DNA of 64,000 nt. Source: Mayfieldus sp038317345. GTDB lineage: Bacteria; Actinomycetota; Thermoleophilia; Solirubrobacterales; 70-9. The notes beneath the pieces are model-generated. The model was not told where the DNA came from, ran no database searches, and saw only the letters and a list, made by a program, of their open reading frames with translations. Position 1 is the stretch's first letter. Every line of letters starts with the position of its first letter. The translations under genes and the position numbers were made by a program. This document shows positions 34,397 through 43,985 of this stretch, piece by piece. Where the stretch lies: the NCBI GenBank assembly GCA_038317345.1, contig JBBQBH010000009.1, forward strand, positions 5,263 to 69,262. Reading direction: 5' to 3'.

Positions 34397-36394
34397 ATGG
34401 AAGAAGCGACAGCAGGCCGCGCTGGGGAACTGCTCTGGGAGCCGCCGGCCGAGATGGTCGAGCGCTGCGCGATGACCCGCTACATGCGCTGGCTGGAGAG
34501 CGAGCGCGACCTGCGCTTCGACGGCTACCCGCCCCTGTGGGAGTGGTCGGTTACCGAACTGGAGGACTTCTGGTCCTCGATCTGGGACTACTTCGGAGTC
34601 GAGTCCCCCACCCCATACTCGGCAGTGCTCGCCGAGCGCAAGATGCCTGGCGCCCGCTGGTTCGAGGGCGCTGAGCTCAACTACGCCGCGCACCTCTTCC
34701 GCGATAAGCACGCCGAGGAACCGGCAATCCTGCACGCCTCCGAGCTGCGCAACCTCACCCAGCTGAACTGGGCAGAGCTGCGCGACCAGGTCGCCGAGAT
34801 CGCCGCCGGCCTTCGCGACCTCGGCGTCGGGCGCGGCGACCGCGTCGCCGCCTACCTGCCGAACATCCCCGAGGCGGTGATCGCCTTCCTCGCCACAGCC
34901 AGCGTCGGCGCCGTCTGGTCGAGCTGCTCGCCCGACTTCGGGCCCGGCAGCGTCGTCGACCGCTTCGCCCAGATCGAGCCCAAGGTCCTGTTCGCCGTCG
35001 ACGGCTATGGCTACAACGGCAAGAAGTTCGACCGCCGCGAGGTGCTCGCCGGACTGCAGGCGCAGATGCCCTCGCTCCAGCAAACCGTCGTGCTCGGCTA
35101 CCTCGACGCAGACCCGGACCTCTCAGCGCTGCGAAACGCGATCACCTGGGACGAGCTCGCCTCGACCGGAAGGGGCGCCGAGCTGCGCTTCGAGTCCGTC
35201 CCCTTCGACCACCCGCTGTGGATCCTCTACTCCTCCGGCACCACGGGGCTTCCGAAGGCGATCGTCCAGGGACACGGCGGGATCCTTCTCGAGCATCTCA
35301 AAAAGCTACACCTGCACATCGACGGACAGCGCGGGGACCGGTTCTTCTGGTTCACGACGACCGGCTGGATGATGTGGAACTTCCTCGTCTCCGGCCTGCT
35401 GACCGAGGCGGCGATCGTGCTCTACGACGGCAGTCCCGGCCACCCGGACATGGGGGTCCTCTGGGACCTCGCCGACCGCGCCGGCATCACCTGCTTCGGC
35501 ACCAGCGCCAGCTACATCGCCAGCTGCATGAAGGCCGAGGTCGAGCCCGGCGCCGGTCGCGACCTCTCGGCCCTGCGCGCGGTCGGCTCGACCGGCTCCC
35601 CCCTGTCCCCGGAGAGCTTCGACTGGATCTATGACCACCTCGGGAGCGACACCTGGCTGTTCTCGACCAGCGGCGGCACCGACGTCTGCACCGCATTTGT
35701 CGGCGGCGTTCCGCTGCTCCCCGTCTACCGCGGCGAGCTTCAGGGACGTGCGCTGGGCGCAAAGGTCGAGGCCTTCGACGAGGGGGGAAGCCCGGTGATC
35801 GACGAGGTCGGCGAGCTTGTGATCACCGAACCGATGCCATCGATGCCGCTGTTTCTGTGGGGCGATGGGGACGGCTCCCGCTACCGCGCCAGCTACTTCG
35901 AGCAGTACCCCGGAATCTGGCGCCACGGAGACTGGATCGAGATCACCTCGCGGGGCACCGCGGTGATCTACGGGCGCTCTGATTCGACCATCAACCGGCA
36001 GGGAGTGCGAATGGGCACCAGCGAGATCTACCGTGCCGTGCAGGCGATCCCCGATGTGCTCGACGCCCTGGTCGTCGACGTTCCCAGACCCGGGACGGAG
36101 GGATGGATGCCCCTGTTCGTCGTCCTGCACGAGGGCGCCGATTTGAACCAGGAACTGGAAGACGAAATCAAGAAGCGGATCCGCGAGCGCTGCTCCCCCC
36201 GCCACGTTCCCAACGCGGTCTACCGGATCGCCGAGGTGCCACGGACGCTGAGCGGCAAGGTGCTGGAGGTGCCGGTGAAGCGGATCCTCATGGGCGCCGC
36301 GCCCGAGCAGGCGGCGAGTCGAGACTCGCTGGTCAACCCCGCGGCGCTCGACTACTTCGTCGAGCTGGCCGAGAGAATCGACACTTCGGCCTGA
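34397..36394 (+). CDS. aacS: Acetoacetate-CoA ligase
   Basis: This 665-residue member of the adenylate-forming superfamily has the length and motifs of AacS: LWEPPAEMVERCAMTRYM at the start, YSSGTTGLPKAIVQGHGG (AMP-binding P-loop), FWFTTTGWMMWNFLVSG, YGRSDSTINRQGVRMG (hinge) and RTLSGKVLEVPVKR with the catalytic Lys. It converts acetoacetate, ATP and CoA to acetoacetyl-CoA, AMP and PPi. This fits the HMG-CoA lyase and short-chain dehydrogenase genes at 43-45 kb, which make or use acetoacetate. Its 3' end overlaps the convergent GGDEF/HD-GYP gene by 43 bp. Confidence 0.93.
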   Translation: MEEATAGRAGELLWEPPAEMVERCAMTRYMRWLESERDLRFDGYPPLWEWSVTELEDFWSSIWDYFGVESPTPYSAVLAERKMPGARWFEGAELNYAAHLFRDKHAEEPAILHASELRNLTQLNWAELRDQVAEIAAGLRDLGVGRGDRVAAYLPNIPEAVIAFLATASVGAVWSSCSPDFGPGSVVDRFAQIEPKVLFAVDGYGYNGKKFDRREVLAGLQAQMPSLQQTVVLGYLDADPDLSALRNAITWDELASTGRGAELRFESVPFDHPLWILYSSGTTGLPKAIVQGHGGILLEHLKKLHLHIDGQRGDRFFWFTTTGWMMWNFLVSGLLTEAAIVLYDGSPGHPDMGVLWDLADRAGITCFGTSASYIASCMKAEVEPGAGRDLSALRAVGSTGSPLSPESFDWIYDHLGSDTWLFSTSGGTDVCTAFVGGVPLLPVYRGELQGRALGAKVEAFDEGGSPVIDEVGELVITEPMPSMPLFLWGDGDGSRYRASYFEQYPGIWRHGDWIEITSRGTAVIYGRSDSTINRQGVRMGTSEIYRAVQAIPDVLDALVVDVPRPGTEGWMPLFVVLHEGADLNQELEDEIKKRIRERCSPRHVPNAVYRIAEVPRTLSGKVLEVPVKRILMGAAPEQAASRDSLVNPAALDYFVELAERIDTSA

Positions 36395-38103
36395 ACCCCG
36401 TTCGTCCGGGCCAGCTCGTCGAACGCGTCAGAGTCCAGCAACGACAGGAACGCTTCGACGACCCGCTCGTCGAACTGGCTTCCAGCGTTGCGCCGCAGCT
36501 CGGCGCGCGCCTTCGACTCGTTCATCGCCGAGCGATAGGCGCGGTCGTTGGTCATCGCCTCGTACGCGTCGCCGACCGCGAGGATCCGCGCCTCCAGCGG
36601 TATCTCGCCCTCGCTGAGCCCGAGCGGATAACCGCGGCCGTCGGGGCGCTCGTGGTGGGCGCTGATCCAGAGGGCGATGTCGCTGAGCCCCGCGTTGCGG
36701 GCGATCCGCGCCCCGATCTCCGGATGGGTGCGCATCTCGTCCATCTCTGCCTCGGTGAGCGAGCCCGGCTTGGCCAGGATCGAGCCCCTGACGCCGATCT
36801 TGCCGACGTCGTGAAGAATCCCGGCGAGGCGAAGGCGCTGCACGTCGTCCGGGTACAACCCGATCTTCTCCCCCATCGCCTCGGCGTAACGCCCGACCAC
36901 CTGCGAGTGGCGGGCCGAGCCCATCTGATTGACGTCAACCAGCTCGGCGAGCGAGAGAATCGTCTCCAGGCTGGTCGGCAACTCGTTGGCGGCGCCGAGG
37001 CCGAGCTCGAGAAGGTTCGACGCGACCTCGTCGCTGAAGATCACCGTGCGGTCGCGCCCCAATCGCTTCGCCGCCAGTAGCGCCTGCTCGGCGGCCGCGA
37101 TCAGCTCCTGGGGTGTGCTCCCGTGCCTTCCGAAGATCGCCACGCCGGCGCTGATAGTAAGTCCGTTCCCTCCGTCCTCCAGCGTCTCGCGCACCCTCCT
37201 GCGGAGCCGCTCGGCGAGCAGGTAGGTGTCGACCTGAGCGGCCTCCGGAACGATCACCGCAAACTCGTCGCCGCCGAGACGCGCCAGCGTGTCGCTCTCC
37301 CGCACCTCCCCGTGCATCAGCCGCGCGACCTGCTCGAGCAGCAGATCGCCCGCATGGTGACCGGCGCTGTCGTTGATTGGCTGGAAACGGTCGAGGTCGA
37401 GCATCACGAGTCCAAACTCGATTCGGACCCGCTTCGCCCGCGCAAGCTCATGGCGCAGCTTGGTGTCGAACTCGCGGCGATTGGGCAGACCGGTCAGCAC
37501 ATCGATGCTGGCCGCCGTGGACAGCTGACCGACCAGTTGCTCCGCCCGGGACCGCAGCAGGCCCATGATCACCCCGGAGACGAACAGGCCGCCGGTCAGC
37601 ATCAACCACTTGAGCTGGGCCAGCTCGACCCCCCCGTGAAGGCCCAAGACGGCGGCGTAGGAGATGCTGGCCACCGCCCCGCAGATCATCGCCCAGCGCA
37701 ACTCGAAGAAGTAGAACGCGGCCAGTGCAACCCAGAAGTAGAACAGCGCATAGGCGCCTGTCGCCTGGGTTCCGCCGAACACGATCGCCAGCGCGACGAG
37801 CAGGTTGCCGACCATCGGCGACACCCGGAACAACCACCGCGGCAGGCGGTCGTAAGCGACCACAAACAAGCCCGCTGTCAGATACGCCACCATCGCAACG
37901 GCGGCGAACGGCAGCTCGGCGCGATCCGGGGAGCCGGGCAGCAGCAGCGTCACCAACGCGAGCGTCCCGCCGATCCCGAACAAATAGGCGAAGGTCCGCG
38001 CCATCAGCGCCTTGTCCTCGACGATCCGCGTCGTCGACACGGCGCTGGAGAAGCGCAGGCGGGCCTTCAGAGGGGGCTCGAGATGTGGAGTTATTTCCAA
38101 CAT
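36352..38103 (-). CDS. Membrane GGDEF + HD-GYP cyclic-di-GMP protein
   Basis: This is a 583-residue protein. Six membrane spans (about 35-190) are followed by a GGDEF domain (about 205-370) with intact RLGGDEF and an upstream I-site RESD. An HD-GYP phosphodiesterase domain (about 385-560) has GILHDVGKIGV and HHERPDGRGYPLG. Both the cyclase and the hydrolase catalytic motifs are complete, so the protein could make and degrade c-di-GMP, with the membrane part acting as sensor. It is monocistronic. Confidence 0.93.
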   Translation of the reverse strand: MLEITPHLEPPLKARLRFSSAVSTTRIVEDKALMARTFAYLFGIGGTLALVTLLLPGSPDRAELPFAAVAMVAYLTAGLFVVAYDRLPRWLFRVSPMVGNLLVALAIVFGGTQATGAYALFYFWVALAAFYFFELRWAMICGAVASISYAAVLGLHGGVELAQLKWLMLTGGLFVSGVIMGLLRSRAEQLVGQLSTAASIDVLTGLPNRREFDTKLRHELARAKRVRIEFGLVMLDLDRFQPINDSAGHHAGDLLLEQVARLMHGEVRESDTLARLGGDEFAVIVPEAAQVDTYLLAERLRRRVRETLEDGGNGLTISAGVAIFGRHGSTPQELIAAAEQALLAAKRLGRDRTVIFSDEVASNLLELGLGAANELPTSLETILSLAELVDVNQMGSARHSQVVGRYAEAMGEKIGLYPDDVQRLRLAGILHDVGKIGVRGSILAKPGSLTEAEMDEMRTHPEIGARIARNAGLSDIALWISAHHERPDGRGYPLGLSEGEIPLEARILAVGDAYEAMTNDRAYRSAMNESKARAELRRNAGSQFDERVVEAFLSLLDSDAFDELARTNGVQAEVSILSASSTK

Positions 38104-38289
38104 GGCAGTACGAGAAGGAGCCGTGTAAACGGCGCCTGTGGAGATATCGGCAGGGGCGCGGAGCCCGACGACCCCGAAATCGACTAGATCGCGCGCTGAG
38201 TGGGGCGGCGGTGATCCGCTATTTCCGCCATCTCGTAGGTTTCCGCAGAGCGCGCAAGATCAGTAATCGCCTACAGACCGAGGACCGAA

Positions 38290-39283
38290 ATGGAGCAGAA
38301 GACCGTCGTCGACTTCGACATCGACCGCTATATGCGCAACTCCAAGAAGGTGGACCTGAGCCATCTCGACTGGGAGGACATCCCCAACCACCACCTATCG
38401 GATGGGGACGTGATGTGCATGCACTACATGATGGACATCGAGAAGCACACGGTGATCTATCTGCGCGACCTGCTCGCCACCCGCGCCGCGGCCGATCCCT
38501 ACATCACCGCGTTTCTTTCCTGCTGGGTCTACGAGGAGCTCTGGCACGGCGAAGCGTTCTCGGACTTCCTGCGCGCCTACGGAATCGAGGAGCCGATCGA
38601 ACCGCGGCTCCCCGACGGCTCCTCGCCGATGCCAACTCGGACCAACCGCCTGCGCCGGTTGCGCACCGACATCGGCGTCGGCAACGGCTTCGCGATCGTG
38701 CCCTCGATGGTCGGCTCGGCGCTGACCCGCAACTTCATCGCCATCCACATGACCTGGGGCGCAAATCAACGAGCTCACCACGCTGACCGGCTACTACCAG
38801 CTGATGCGCCGCTCGTCCCACCCGGTGCTACACCAGATGCTGCGCCGGGTGATCCAGGACGAGCGCCGCCACTTCGCCTTCTACCGGGCCCAGGCGAAGG
38901 CGCGGATGGAGGGCAATCCTGCCGCTGGGCGGATCGTGCGCCGCGCCCTGCACTCGTTCTGGACTCCGGTCGGCGCCGGCGTCAAGACGCAGGAGGAGAC
39001 CGACGCGCTCGCCCTCTACCTGATGGGCGACGGCAGCGAGGAGGGACTCGAGGCCGCGCGCGGGATCGACGAGACGATCGCCGAGCTGTCCGGGCTGGAG
39101 GGACTGACGCTGATCGAGGACTACCTCGACGCGGCGGGGCGGCGCGTCGCCGAGCGCCCCGGCTGGGCCGGAATCACGCCGATGCCCGAGCAGCGCGAGC
39201 CTTCGACCGAGGGCACGGCGGGGCACTGGCCATCGCCCGAGGACACGAGCCGAGACGACGTGCCGGAGGAGCAGCCGGCCTAG
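38290..39283 (+). pseudogene. Diiron ferritin-like (acyl-ACP desaturase-like) gene with a 1-nt frameshift at 38762-38764
   Basis: The frame from ATG 38290 gives MEQKTVVDFDIDRYM, then DVMCMHYMMDIEKHT and WVYEELWHGEAF (ExxH) up to HMTWGA. There an extra A in GCAAATC shifts the frame. The next frame reads INELTTLTGYYQLMRR and VIQDERRHFAFYRAQA (second ExxH) to 39283. Two ExxH pairs with helices are the diiron site of ferritin-like oxygenases. Deleting one A restores a 330-residue protein, so an assembly error in the short A run is quite possible. The substrate is unknown. Confidence 0.8.
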
Positions 39284-40134
39284 CGAGCTTCGAGCTCGGC
39301 CGTGACCGCATAGACCAGGCTGATCGAAGCCGCTGCGATCCCGATCGCCGCAATCACTCCCGTCGTGTGAGTGGCCGCATATGAGGTCAGCGCGTTTGGG
39401 TGCGTGACCACCAGCAGGGCGATGGCGAGCGTCGCCGGAATCGCCAGCAGCTCGAGTGCTCGCATGCCGATCGATCGCACCTGGAATCGCCGTTCGAGCG
39501 GAGCGCCGGCGGCGCTGCGGTTCCCACCTGTCGCCCGCAGGCCCGCGAGCACCAGCAAGCTGGTCGTGGTCGAGATCAGCAAGCCGGCCAGCACGTCACT
39601 CGGGAAGTGCCAGCCCTGGATCATCAGCGCCAGCGAGACCGCCAAAACGAAGCTTCCGCCGACGATCGCCGTCGGCAGTCGCCAGCGGCTCGGGGCGACG
39701 AGGGCGGCGGCGAGCGCGAGTGACATCGCGGCGGTCGCGTGACCGCTGGGAAATGCGGTGTCCGGGAGCTGGTGGAGGAGGATCGGTTGATACCGCGGGT
39801 GCGCCGCGGCGACCTTGATCAGCTGGCTGGTCAGGCAGGCCGCGCCGACCAGCACCCCGGCCACCACCGCCTGGCGACGGCGGCCCAGGATGACCCCGGC
39901 TCCGCAGACAGCAAGCAGCCCCATCATCAGCCAGGGCAGGTCGACGCTGTGCGCGAGCCCGTCACCGATTTCCCAGATCCAGCGATGCTCGACCGAAAGC
40001 AACTCCAGCCCATACAGGGCCGTTGCGTCCCAGCGGGCGATCGGTCCGATGAAATAGGCGCACAGCAGGACGACGCCGAGAGCCACGACGCCGGCAGCCG
40101 CGAGGGTCAGGGGGCGGGAGATGCGCGAATCCAC
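39280..40134 (-). CDS. PAP2-family membrane phosphatase
   Basis: This is a 284-residue protein with six or seven spans. The PAP2 signature is complete: KVAAAHPRYQP (motif 1), FPSGHATAA (motif 2) and IQGWHFPSDVLAG (motif 3 with nucleophile His and Asp). It likely dephosphorylates lipid phosphates such as phosphatidic acid or undecaprenyl pyrophosphate. It overlaps the end of the ferritin-like gene by 4 bp on the opposite strand. Confidence 0.88.
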   Translation of the reverse strand: MDSRISRPLTLAAAGVVALGVVLLCAYFIGPIARWDATALYGLELLSVEHRWIWEIGDGLAHSVDLPWLMMGLLAVCGAGVILGRRRQAVVAGVLVGAACLTSQLIKVAAAHPRYQPILLHQLPDTAFPSGHATAAMSLALAAALVAPSRWRLPTAIVGGSFVLAVSLALMIQGWHFPSDVLAGLLISTTTSLLVLAGLRATGGNRSAAGAPLERRFQVRSIGMRALELLAIPATLAIALLVVTHPNALTSYAATHTTGVIAAIGIAAASISLVYAVTAELEAR

Positions 40135-40176
40135 CCCTAAACGGTACCGAGACCCGCTTGCGCCTCCATCGACCGC

Positions 40177-41697
40177 CTATGCGGGCGTCACCGGGTTGCG
40201 TCGGTCGGCGAACCGCCGATCGCGGCCCTCGGCATAGGCGAAGCGGCGGATCAGCTCGGCGCGCAGGTCATCTGGCTGTACGACGGCGTCGACGACCAGC
40301 TCGGAGCCGAGGTGCAGGATGTCGATGTCCTCCGCGTACTCACGGCGCTTCTCGGCCACGAACCTCTCCCGCTCCTCGGGGTCCTCGATCGCCTGAATCT
40401 GGTTGTAGAAGACCGCGTTGATCGCCGCCTGCGGTCCCATCACCGCGATCGAGGCAGTCGGGAGAGCGATGCAGCCATCGGGCTCGAAGGCCGGGCCCGC
40501 CATCGCGTAGAGCCCGGCGCCGTATGCCTTGCGGACGATCACCGAGATCTTCGGAACTGTCGCTTCGGCGACGGCGCTGATCATCTTCGCGCCGTGGCGG
40601 ATAATGCCCTGACGCTCGACCGCGGTGCCGATCATGAACCCGGGCACATCGGCGAGGAACAGCAGCGGGACGTTGAAGGCATTGCAGGTCTGGATGAAAC
40701 GTGCCGCCTTGTCAGCCGAGTCGACGAACAGAACCCCACCCTTCTCGTTCGGCTGGTTGGCGACGATGCCGACGGCGCGGCCGTCGAGGCGCGCGTAGCC
40801 GGTGATCAGCTCCTTCGCCCAGCGCGCATGCACCTCGAGCAATGAGTCGGCGTCAAGCAGCGCGTCGAGCGCCTCACGCATGTCGAAGATCTGGTTCTCG
40901 TCGGCCGGGACGATGTCGCCGATCGAAGACCTCGAGGCCGGGTCGGCCGGCGGCGTCGGGGGTGGGTCCTCGCGCCAGTTGACCGGCATGTAGGACAGAT
41001 AGCGGCCCCCCAGATCGATCACATCCTCGTCTGTCGCCGCGAGGAAGTGCCCGCATCCCGAGACGCCGGTGTGCATCTTCGCGCCGCCCATCTCCTCCAG
41101 CGTCACCTTCTCGCCGATCACCATCTCGGCCATTCGGGGGGAGCCCAGGTACATCGAGGCGTTGCCCTCGCGCATGATCACGACGTCGCAGAAGGCCGGG
41201 ATGTATGCGCCCCCCGCGGCGCTCGGCCCGAACAGCAGACAGACCTGCGGCACCTGGCCGGAGAGCCGCACCTGGTTGTAGAAAATGCGCCCGGCGCCGC
41301 GGCGGCCCGGGAACATCTGCACCTGGTCGGTGATCCGTGCTCCGGCGGAATCGACCAGGTAGACCATCGGCACGCCCAACTTCAGCGCCCGCTCCTGGAC
41401 ACGGAGGATCTTCTCGACCGTCTTTGGGCCCCATGACCCGGCCTTGACGGTCGGGTCGTTGGCCATCAGCGCTGCGCGGCGCCCTCCGATCAGCGCCAGA
41501 CCGGTGACCACCCCGTCGGCACCCAAACCTTCCTGCTCCCAGTTGGCGAGCAGCGCTTCCTCCGCGAACGAGCCGGGGTCGACGAGCCGCTCGATCCGCT
41601 CACGGACGGGAAGCTTTTCCTGCTCGGCCAGCTTCGCGTGATGACGCTCAGGACCGCCGGCCAGCGCCGCCTCCAACGCCGGTCGGATGTCGGTCAC
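40177..41697 (-). CDS. Acyl-CoA carboxylase, carboxyltransferase (beta) subunit
   Basis: This 506-residue protein has the crotonase-like double domain of PccB/MccB. LVDSAGARITDQVQMFPGR and FGPSAAGGAYIPAFCD form the first oxyanion hole; FLADVPGFMIGTAVERQG and VRKAYGAGLYAMAGPAFEPD form the second. The length and MAEMVIGEKVTLEEMGG favour a propionyl- or methylcrotonyl-type enzyme. No biotin carboxylase/BCCP subunit is in the window. Next to HMG-CoA lyase in the same operon, a methylcrotonyl-CoA (leucine degradation) role is attractive. ATGA overlap couples it to the DivIVA-like gene. Confidence 0.9.
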   Translation of the reverse strand: MTDIRPALEAALAGGPERHHAKLAEQEKLPVRERIERLVDPGSFAEEALLANWEQEGLGADGVVTGLALIGGRRAALMANDPTVKAGSWGPKTVEKILRVQERALKLGVPMVYLVDSAGARITDQVQMFPGRRGAGRIFYNQVRLSGQVPQVCLLFGPSAAGGAYIPAFCDVVIMREGNASMYLGSPRMAEMVIGEKVTLEEMGGAKMHTGVSGCGHFLAATDEDVIDLGGRYLSYMPVNWREDPPPTPPADPASRSSIGDIVPADENQIFDMREALDALLDADSLLEVHARWAKELITGYARLDGRAVGIVANQPNEKGGVLFVDSADKAARFIQTCNAFNVPLLFLADVPGFMIGTAVERQGIIRHGAKMISAVAEATVPKISVIVRKAYGAGLYAMAGPAFEPDGCIALPTASIAVMGPQAAINAVFYNQIQAIEDPEERERFVAEKRREYAEDIDILHLGSELVVDAVVQPDDLRAELIRRFAYAEGRDRRFADRRNPVTPA

Positions 41698-42593
41698 TGC
41701 CTGGTCGGAGAGGGCGGCGGCGGTTGGCTGGGCGGGGAGGCCGGCTCGGGCTCCGTGGGGGCAGATCTGACGTCAGTCGCGGCCCGTCCATCGTCATTCG
41801 TCGCCTGGCCGCTGTTCGTCGCCGGCGGCATTGTGTCGATTGCAGGCGGCCTGGTATCGGTGGGCGGCCTGGTAGCCGCCGGATCCGCCGCCTTGCCAAC
41901 CGTTGCCGCGCCGGCGAGCTGACTCGACAGCTTCTCGAGCCCGCCGACGACCGCGTCGCGTCGCGTCTCCAGGTCGGCGATCACCCTCTCCATCTCGCGG
42001 CGGCGCTTGGCGCCCTCCTCGACCATCCGAATCGCCTTGTCCTCGGCCTCCTTCACGGTCGTGGAGGCGTGAGCGTCCACCTCGCTGCGGACCCGCTTCG
42101 CGTATTCGTCCGCCTCGTCATGGAGCTTCGTGGCCTGCGCCTCGGCCTCCTGGCGAGCCCGCCCCGAGATCGTCTCGGCCTCACTCCGCAGTTGGCTCGA
42201 GTATGCCTCGGCTTCCCCGCGGGCCTTGGTTGCGAAAGCCTGGGCCTCTTCGCGCGCGTGCTTGGCGTACTCGTCGGCGGAGGCCTTGATCGACTCCACG
42301 CTCCCGTGTGCGTCCTCGCGGATCTGGCTCGCGTCGTGCTCGGCGTCCGCGCGTAGCGACTGGGCTGCCTCCTCGGCCGCGGTGAGGATCTTGCCCGTCT
42401 TGTCGCCGATCCGTTCCAGCTCGTGCTTGATCGTGTCGGAATGAACCTGTTCCGTGGCACCGCCCTCCAGCCACTCGGCCAGCTTCGACAGGTAGTTGTC
42501 GACCTCGCGCCGGTCATACCCGCGTCGCGCGAACGTGAAAGTCGCGTTCCGAATCCGTTCGATCGTCTCCACTCTTCCCTTCCTCCTCTTCAC
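41694..42593 (-). CDS. DivIVA-like coiled-coil protein
   Basis: This is a 299-residue protein. The N-terminal motif IRNATFTFARRGYDRREVDNYL matches the DivIVA membrane-binding head (RGYD..EVD). A long Glu/Ala coiled coil with near-heptad EEA.A..A(R/K) repeats spans about 55-225, ending in a disordered Thr/Pro/Asp-rich tail. DivIVA proteins mark curved membrane and recruit growth machinery in actinobacteria. This one may be a paralogue (Wag31-like or SepIVA-like). Its place in an acyl-CoA operon is unusual. Confidence 0.8.
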   Translation of the reverse strand: MKRRKGRVETIERIRNATFTFARRGYDRREVDNYLSKLAEWLEGGATEQVHSDTIKHELERIGDKTGKILTAAEEAAQSLRADAEHDASQIREDAHGSVESIKASADEYAKHAREEAQAFATKARGEAEAYSSQLRSEAETISGRARQEAEAQATKLHDEADEYAKRVRSEVDAHASTTVKEAEDKAIRMVEEGAKRRREMERVIADLETRRDAVVGGLEKLSSQLAGAATVGKAADPAATRPPTDTRPPAIDTMPPATNSGQATNDDGRAATDVRSAPTEPEPASPPSQPPPPSPTRQ

Positions 42594-42603
42594 GGCCGGG
42601 AGC

Positions 42604-42984
42604 TTAGCCGCTACCCGCCCCCGCCAGCTTGGTCTGCATCGCTTCCGCCAGGGCCTGCACGCCGCTCATCGGTCGGACCATCACCATCAGCTCGACGATC
42701 CTGTCGTCGGCGTCGAAACGCAGGACGTCCACTCCGTTCAGCTCGCGATCGCCGACCCGGGCTTCGAATATGAGAACAGCGGTGTCGCCCGACTCGACCT
42801 GATCGGTGTAGCGGAAATCCTCGAACACCTCGACGACGGCGAGGAGGAGCATCGCAATCGCCTCGCGGCCCTCGTAGGGCGCGAAGACGACCGGACTGCG
42901 GAACGAGGCTTGCTCAGCGAAAAGCTCATCCATGGCCGAGAAGTTCTTTTCCTCGGCCGCTGCCCTGAAGCGGTCGCTTCTCAT
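42604..42984 (-). CDS. NTF2/SnoaL-like fold protein
   Basis: It has 126 residues from ATG 42984 (MRSDRFRAAAEEKNFSAMDE). The pattern of an N-terminal helix, FAEQASFRSPVVF, then YEGREAIAMLL and the strands VLIFEARVGDRELNG/VDVLRFDADDRI is the SnoaL/NTF2 cone. Catalytic residues cannot be assigned. It lies in the minus-strand acyl-CoA operon, 65 bp after HMG-CoA lyase. Confidence 0.8.
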   Translation of the reverse strand: MRSDRFRAAAEEKNFSAMDELFAEQASFRSPVVFAPYEGREAIAMLLLAVVEVFEDFRYTDQVESGDTAVLIFEARVGDRELNGVDVLRFDADDRIVELMVMVRPMSGVQALAEAMQTKLAGAGSG

Positions 42985-43049
42985 TGGCCGACACAGTATT
43001 GAGCGAGGGTCGGATGGGCCAAGCGGCGCTGACTCGAAGTCAGTCGACC

Positions 43050-43985
43050 CTAGGCGTCGATCTGGCCCTGCCATTCGACCGGCCCGGCGCGCAGGACATG
43101 CGCGCCCAGGGGGCGTCCGAGTGTCTCCTGCGCGGCGCGCGAGGCCTCGATCAGCTTCGCCAGGTCGATCCCGGTCTCGATCCTCATCTCGTGCAGCATC
43201 GAAACCACGTCCTCGGTCGCGACGTTGCCGGTCGAACCGGGCGGGACCGGACAGCCGCCGAGCTCGCCGAACGAGCTCTCGAACGAGTCGATGCCCTCCT
43301 CCAGCGCCGCCAGCACGTTGGCCAGGCCCTGACCGCGGGTGTTGTGGAAGTGGGCGGTCAGCTCGACCCCCCCGAGCTGAGCGCGGGCGGCGATGAAGAA
43401 TTCGTGCACCTGCCGGGGGTTGGCCATCCCGGTGGTGTCGCCGAAGGCGACCTCCTCGCATCCAGCCGCCGCCAGACGCTTTCCGATCTCGAACACACGC
43501 TCGGGCGTGACCTCCCCTTCGTAGGGACATCCGAAGGAGACCGAGATCACCCCTTCACAGCGCAGCCCCTCGGCGCGGGCGGCGGCGATCGTACGCTCCA
43601 GCCCGTCCAGCGACTCCTCGATTGAGCGGTTGACGTTGCGCTGGTTGTGGGTCTCCGACGCGGAGAGAAACAGGTTGACCTCGTCGAAGCGATCCCGCAT
43701 CTCCAGCGCCCTCTCAAGGCCGCGCTCGTTGGGGATCAGAACCGAAAGGGACACGTCGTCGCGCCGCTCGATCCGCTCCAGCACCTGCTCGGCGTCGGCG
43801 AGCTGCGGGATCACGTCGGGGCGCACGAAAGAGGTCACCTCCAAGCGCGCCAGTCCGGTGTCCGACAGCAGGTCGATGAGCCGCACCTTGTCTTCGGTGC
43901 CGATCACCTCGGGCTCGTTCTGGAACCCGTCTCGCGGGCCGACCTCGCGGATCCGGACGCGGTCGGGGAGCCCGGCGGGGCTCAA
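43050..43985 (-). CDS. mvaB: Hydroxymethylglutaryl-CoA lyase
   Basis: This 311-residue TIM-barrel protein has IREVGPRDGFQNEP (catalytic Arg-Asp), LEVTSFVRPD, SASETHNQRNVNRS, VSFGCPYEGEV, VAFGDTTGMANP, ELTAHFHNTRGQGLAN (HxH metal site) and a C-terminal LGGCPVPPGSTGNVATED with the catalytic Cys loop. It splits HMG-CoA to acetoacetate and acetyl-CoA, the last step of leucine breakdown. The start overlaps the thioesterase stop by ATGA. The acetoacetate could feed the AacS ligase at 34.4 kb. Confidence 0.95.
   Translation of the reverse strand: MSPAGLPDRVRIREVGPRDGFQNEPEVIGTEDKVRLIDLLSDTGLARLEVTSFVRPDVIPQLADAEQVLERIERRDDVSLSVLIPNERGLERALEMRDRFDEVNLFLSASETHNQRNVNRSIEESLDGLERTIAAARAEGLRCEGVISVSFGCPYEGEVTPERVFEIGKRLAAAGCEEVAFGDTTGMANPRQVHEFFIAARAQLGGVELTAHFHNTRGQGLANVLAALEEGIDSFESSFGELGGCPVPPGSTGNVATEDVVSMLHEMRIETGIDLAKLIEASRAAQETLGRPLGAHVLRAGPVEWQGQIDA

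Noticed and set aside
35306..36205. Minus-strand frame of 299 codons
   Set aside because: It is antisense to the well-supported acetoacetate-CoA ligase gene.
36103..37080. Plus-strand frame of 325 codons
   Set aside because: It is a shadow of the GGDEF/HD-GYP gene, with no family features and Arg/Gly-rich composition.
42985..43530. N-terminal extension of the NTF2-like frame
   Set aside because: It is out of frame within the HMG-CoA lyase gene. The conserved fold begins at ATG 42984.
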